In this document: in pieces, positions 5,452-8,233 of the stretch | Layout of the letters: each line of letters opens with the position of its first letter | How positions within the stretch are numbered: position 1 is the stretch's first letter | Origin: Synergistaceae bacterium | Lineage (GTDB): Bacteria; Synergistota; Synergistia; Synergistales; Synergistaceae | Length of the DNA stretch: 8,233 nucleotides | Assembly (NCBI GenBank): GCA_012513245.1 | Contig: JAAZCN010000240.1 | Location: 1-8,233, forward strand | Reading direction: 5' to 3' | The notes under the pieces: model-generated | What the model saw: only the letters and a program-made list of their open reading frames with translations | The model's database searches: none | Told to the model about the DNA's origin: nothing | Made by a program: the position numbers and the translations under genes

Positions 5452-7613
5452 TTCAAACCGCTTATGAGCGACTTGCTCCTTTCAATCAAGAACACATATA
5501 TCGGCATAAATGGACTGAAATGAGGAGGGTCCAGGTGGCCGCGTGTGAAGTTATCTTCGACACAGAGGCGAATTTGTTGCTGTCTTCCGGGACTGCATCC
5601 GGAAAAACTGAAGCCGCTTTTCTTCCTGCCTTAACAGAGATATATAATAACCCAAGTTCGTCAGTAGCTATTCTGTATATAAGCCCATTAAAGGCACTAA
5701 TTAATGATCAATTTATTCGTCTTAATGAATTATGCGAAGATGCTCATATACCAGTGACTAAATGGCATGGCGATGTCAATCAAAACTTAAAAAACAAGCT
5801 GATTCAAAATCCTTCAGGGATCTTGCAAATAACCCCTGAATCGTTAGAAGCTATGTTGATGCGCCAATCTACAACGATAATAAGCCTTTTTTCTGATCTC
5901 CGATTTGTTATTATTGATGAAGTCCATCATTTTATGAGCAATAGCAGGGGGTGCCAGCTCCTTTGCATCCTGGAACGAATCCAACGTCTAACTAATACTA
6001 TTCCGCGTCGCATTGGCCTATCGGCTACTCTTGGGGAATACTCAACCGCTGAAAAATGGTTAAACAGCGGTACTGCGCGTAAATGCATTACCCCTGAGCT
6101 CTCTGTGCGTGGGCAAAAAATCGGTCTTTCGGTCAGATATCATCTTTTACCGCCCAATTCCAAAAACGAAGAAGACAATCAAAGAAATGAACGCCCGTAT
6201 TATTCGGACTTGTTTGAATTGACAAAAGGAAAGCGCTGTATTGTTTTTTCAAATTCAAAAGCAGAGGTCGAAGATAATATCGCCACGTTGAAACGAATTG
6301 CCAAAGAACAGAAGTATCCGGACATCTACCATGTCCACCATGGGAGCATATCTGCCACTCTGCGCGAAGATACCGAAAGGATTATGAAGGAAGGAGAACA
6401 AAATGTTGTAACCGGCGCTACGTTGACGCTTGAGCTAGGGATTGACCTCGGTGCAATGGAGAGAATCGTTCAGACGGGAGCCCAGTTTTCTGTGTCAAGT
6501 TTTGTGCAGCGGCTTGGTAGAAGTGGGCGTCGTGACGGACAATCTGAAATGGCGTTTCTATTTCGTGAATATAGGGATGATAAAGGAAAAGAGTTTTTCA
6601 ATGAAATTAACTGGTCATTTATTAGAACAATCGCAATTATTCAGCTTTATTTGGAAGAACATTGGATCGAGCCCATTGACCAGAATACACTACCATATGG
6701 CCTTGTTTACCATCAAACGATGAGTTATCTGTTTTCCTCTGGCGCAACAAGTCCAGCGGTTTTAGCGCAAAACATACTCAAACTATCGCCCTTTCACAAC
6801 GTCTCTCAAAACGACTACAAGGAAATTCTGCGCTATTTGATTGCAAAGCATCAATTGGAGCGAATGGAAAACGGCGATATATTGATCGGGCTGGAGGGCG
6901 AAAAACTTACGAATCACTTTGACTTCTATGCAGTGTTTGAATCATCCATTGAGTTTACGGTAAAATATGGGGCCCAAAAAATTGGATCAGTCAGCACCGC
7001 TTTTCCCGTCGGTTTTCGCTTTGCACTGGCTGGTCTAACATGGCAGGTTATTGAAGTAGACCATGAGAGGCAAAACATTTACGTTGAACCAGTAAAAGGC
7101 ATTTCACGAAATCAATGGTGTGGTCTGTTCCCGGTACTTTTAAACACAAAAATCATGAAAAAAATGCAGGAGGTTTTGATCTCTGATAAACAATATAGCT
7201 ATTTAAGTAAAACGGCTACTGAACGGCTCCACGATTTTCGAGTGATAGCGAGGAAAGCTGGAGTGCTGGAGCATCTTGCCGTAAATACAGCGCCAGATCA
7301 AATAGCGCTATTCCCATGGATAGGGACAAAAGCGCTTATTGCATTATCATACGTTCTTCAGCAGAAAGGATATCAGAACCGCATCGATAGCGAGGTTATG
7401 CTTGAAGTTTTTGGTTGCTACGATGCAAACAAACTTATAAATGTACTTCTTGCACTCAAAGATGAAGCTCTTGATAAGAACACCTTTTCTGTCCCTGATG
7501 ATGTGCGACCACTTATGCAGGGTAAATTTAATAGGCATATTCCTCCGGAAATTCTACGTAAAGAGTACATTGCAGACTATATTGATGTAGAGGATATGAA
7601 AGCTTCTTTATGA
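5448..7613 (+). CDS. sngC: Lhr/BrxHI-like superfamily 2 DEAD/DEAH-type helicase, Shango SngC-like
   Basis: The 721-residue product has a complete set of superfamily 2 helicase motifs. Motif I is GTASGKT (48-54), Ia is ISPLKALINDQ (78-88), Ib is TPESLEAML (129-137), II is DEVH (157-160) and III is SAT (192-194). The second RecA lobe has CIVFSNSKAEVE (264-275), motif V ATLTLELGIDLG (324-335) and motif VI QRLGRSGRR (354-362). The remaining 350 residues look like the Lhr-type C-terminal region: winged-helix and beta-rich parts, then LFPWIGTKAL and KFNRHIPPEILRKEY near the end. No nuclease motif is visible. It should move on or unwind nucleic acid with ATP. The start overlaps the ATPase stop as ATGA, with a weak SD AAAGAG 8 bases upstream, so it depends on translational coupling. 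Similar helicases (BrxHI) occur in some BREX types, but no brxC, pglX or pglZ is nearby here, so Shango fits better. Confidence 0.9.
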   Translation: MIQTAYERLAPFNQEHIYRHKWTEMRRVQVAACEVIFDTEANLLLSSGTASGKTEAAFLPALTEIYNNPSSSVAILYISPLKALINDQFIRLNELCEDAHIPVTKWHGDVNQNLKNKLIQNPSGILQITPESLEAMLMRQSTTIISLFSDLRFVIIDEVHHFMSNSRGCQLLCILERIQRLTNTIPRRIGLSATLGEYSTAEKWLNSGTARKCITPELSVRGQKIGLSVRYHLLPPNSKNEEDNQRNERPYYSDLFELTKGKRCIVFSNSKAEVEDNIATLKRIAKEQKYPDIYHVHHGSISATLREDTERIMKEGEQNVVTGATLTLELGIDLGAMERIVQTGAQFSVSSFVQRLGRSGRRDGQSEMAFLFREYRDDKGKEFFNEINWSFIRTIAIIQLYLEEHWIEPIDQNTLPYGLVYHQTMSYLFSSGATSPAVLAQNILKLSPFHNVSQNDYKEILRYLIAKHQLERMENGDILIGLEGEKLTNHFDFYAVFESSIEFTVKYGAQKIGSVSTAFPVGFRFALAGLTWQVIEVDHERQNIYVEPVKGISRNQWCGLFPVLLNTKIMKKMQEVLISDKQYSYLSKTATERLHDFRVIARKAGVLEHLAVNTAPDQIALFPWIGTKALIALSYVLQQKGYQNRIDSEVMLEVFGCYDANKLINVLLALKDEALDKNTFSVPDDVRPLMQGKFNRHIPPEILRKEYIADYIDVEDMKASL

Positions 7614-7905
7614 CATGAACATGACCGTGGAAGGACCAGAGGGATCAGACTTACACAATTGACAGAATATCCACCAACTCCAGAAATACCTCTGTTGATA
7701 ACAGGAGACCGGCAAAGCTTGCAAAAAGCTTCAGCTAGGTAAGACATACATAATTCATAAATCGATAATTCCCCGGATATCTTCAACTTTTTTCCCAGTT
7801 GATCTTCGATTTTCATAGCCGCTTCAAATCTTATGCTTGGCTGGGTAACACCAGAATCCGACGGAAGGGAAAAATCCTTTAGCTCCTTCAGCTTAGCCCC
7901 GCTGA
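7614..7905. other. Convergent gap between the helicase gene and mcrC, possible junction scar
   Basis: No gene is convincing here. On the - strand a 79-codon frame (7577-7816) starts at an ATG with only a weak GAAG upstream and runs 37 bp into the helicase gene. Its frame stays open upstream into the 3' end of mcrC, and its first 40 residues (MKIEDQLGKKLKISGEL...) look protein-like, so it may be the stump of a lost gene. On the + strand, the frame of the helicase gene stays open for 42 codons after its TGA and ends ITGDRQSLQKASAR. Weak hairpins occur at 7691-7705 (CTGTT with AACAG) and 7715-7731 (two AAGCTT copies), neither with a T-run, so no clear terminator is seen. Confidence 0.35.
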
Positions 7906-8233
7906 CTATACAACATCTTTTGAAGAAGACAAAAAAGCATCAGAAACTTCGGTCAATAACTTGGAAATGCTATCGTCTGTATTCCTGAGATCAATAAAAA
8001 ACACATTGACCTGAACGTTATCGTGGGAGGTGTATCTGATATCTGTTTTACTTACATCTTCTGTGTAAGGATATACTAAAATAATGCTATCAGCCTCATA
8101 TTTTTTAGAATATGCATACATCTGGTACATGTCAGATTGTGAAATACCTCTGTTTCGATAATTGTCTGAAAGGATTTTCCATTTAGTGTCCAGAACAACT
8201 GTATGCCCACCGAATTCCAATACAATGTCGGGA
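7906..8233 (-). CDS. mcrC: McrC, C-terminal nuclease half (5' end outside the window)
   Basis: The - strand frame is open to the right edge, so the gene continues beyond it; the TTG at 8220 is an internal codon. The 108 visible residues begin PDIVLEFGGHTVVLDTKWK, which is the PD-(D/E)xK nuclease core of McrC: Asp of PD, then Asp and Lys of DTK. Next comes the family-typical GISQSDMYQMYAYSKKY, then IILVYPY and a VFFIDLR strand before the TAG stop. McrC is the cleaving partner of the GTPase McrB in modification-dependent restriction, which cuts DNA carrying modified cytosines. McrC is usually about 350-450 residues, so roughly the last quarter to third is present and it ends at a natural position. 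mcrB would be expected upstream of it, beyond the right edge. The gene converges on the helicase gene, so it forms a separate transcription unit. Catalytic residues are intact in this part. Confidence 0.9.
   Translation of the reverse strand, partial: PDIVLEFGGHTVVLDTKWKILSDNYRNRGISQSDMYQMYAYSKKYEADSIILVYPYTEDVSKTDIRYTSHDNVQVNVFFIDLRNTDDSISKLLTEVSDAFLSSSKDVV

Larger units (their letters stand above)
1907..7613 (+). other. Three-gene Shango-type anti-phage operon
   Basis: TerB-domain protein, BrxD-like ATPase and Lhr/BrxHI-like helicase lie in one direction with a 2-bp gap and a 4-bp overlap. From memory, the Shango system described by Millman and co-workers (2022) has exactly this make-up and order (SngA, SngB, SngC) and protects against phages. 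The assignment rests on domain content and synteny, not on alignment scores. The whole cassette is flanked by integrase genes on the left and mcrC on the right. Confidence 0.85.

Noticed and set aside
6442..6723. A 93-codon + strand frame inside the helicase gene.
   Set aside because: It lies entirely within the conserved motif V and VI region of the helicase in another frame, so it is a shadow.
1907..7613. A BREX or DISARM locus, because of the BrxD-like ATPase and BrxHI-like helicase.
   Set aside because: There is no methyltransferase, PglZ or BrxC gene, and the first gene is a TerB_N/TerB_C protein, which fits Shango instead.
1..8233. CRISPR arrays, insertion-sequence ends and rRNA or tRNA genes.
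   Set aside because: No regularly spaced repeats, transposase-like frames or complete RNA folds were seen by eye.

Overview
The window looks like part of a horizontally acquired defence island in a bacterium that uses strong Shine-Dalgarno (SD) sites (AAGGAGGAG, GAGGAGG) and has mid-to-low GC. I cannot name the host. The integrase pair at the left is visibly more GC-rich than the AT-rich block starting near 1300, which fits a mosaic of acquired pieces.

Layout. Bases 1-228 are the C-terminal end of a tyrosine recombinase that begins outside the window. It is followed 21 bp later by a second, short P4-type integrase-like gene (250-1188). This second protein lacks the usual N-terminal arm-binding domain and has replaced two of the active-site histidines. 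A GC-rich hairpin at 1247-1290 probably ends this transcript. A 715-bp gap without a proper gene (1189-1903) follows. It is featureless from about 1300 to 1690, then holds a possible leader: a -10-like box, a 14-codon ORF with a good SD, and a nested inverted repeat that could hide that SD.

The core is a tight three-gene operon on the + strand (1907-7613). It encodes a membrane-anchored TerB_N/TerB_C protein, a BrxD-like (DUF2791) P-loop ATPase, and an Lhr/BrxHI-like superfamily 2 helicase. The genes are 2 bp apart and then overlap by 4 bp. This content and order match the anti-phage system known as Shango (sngA-sngB-sngC). The window therefore holds a recognised but little-understood defence system rather than a wholly new one. 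A working model (inference) is that the TerB protein senses or anchors at the membrane while the ATPase and helicase act on invading DNA.

At the right edge, on the - strand and convergent with the helicase gene, lies the C-terminal nuclease half of mcrC (7906-8233). It belongs to a McrBC-type modification-dependent restriction system whose mcrB should lie beyond the edge. The 292-bp gap between the two systems contains only small open frames on both strands, which may be a junction scar. Two defence systems beside integrase genes make the defence-island reading strong.
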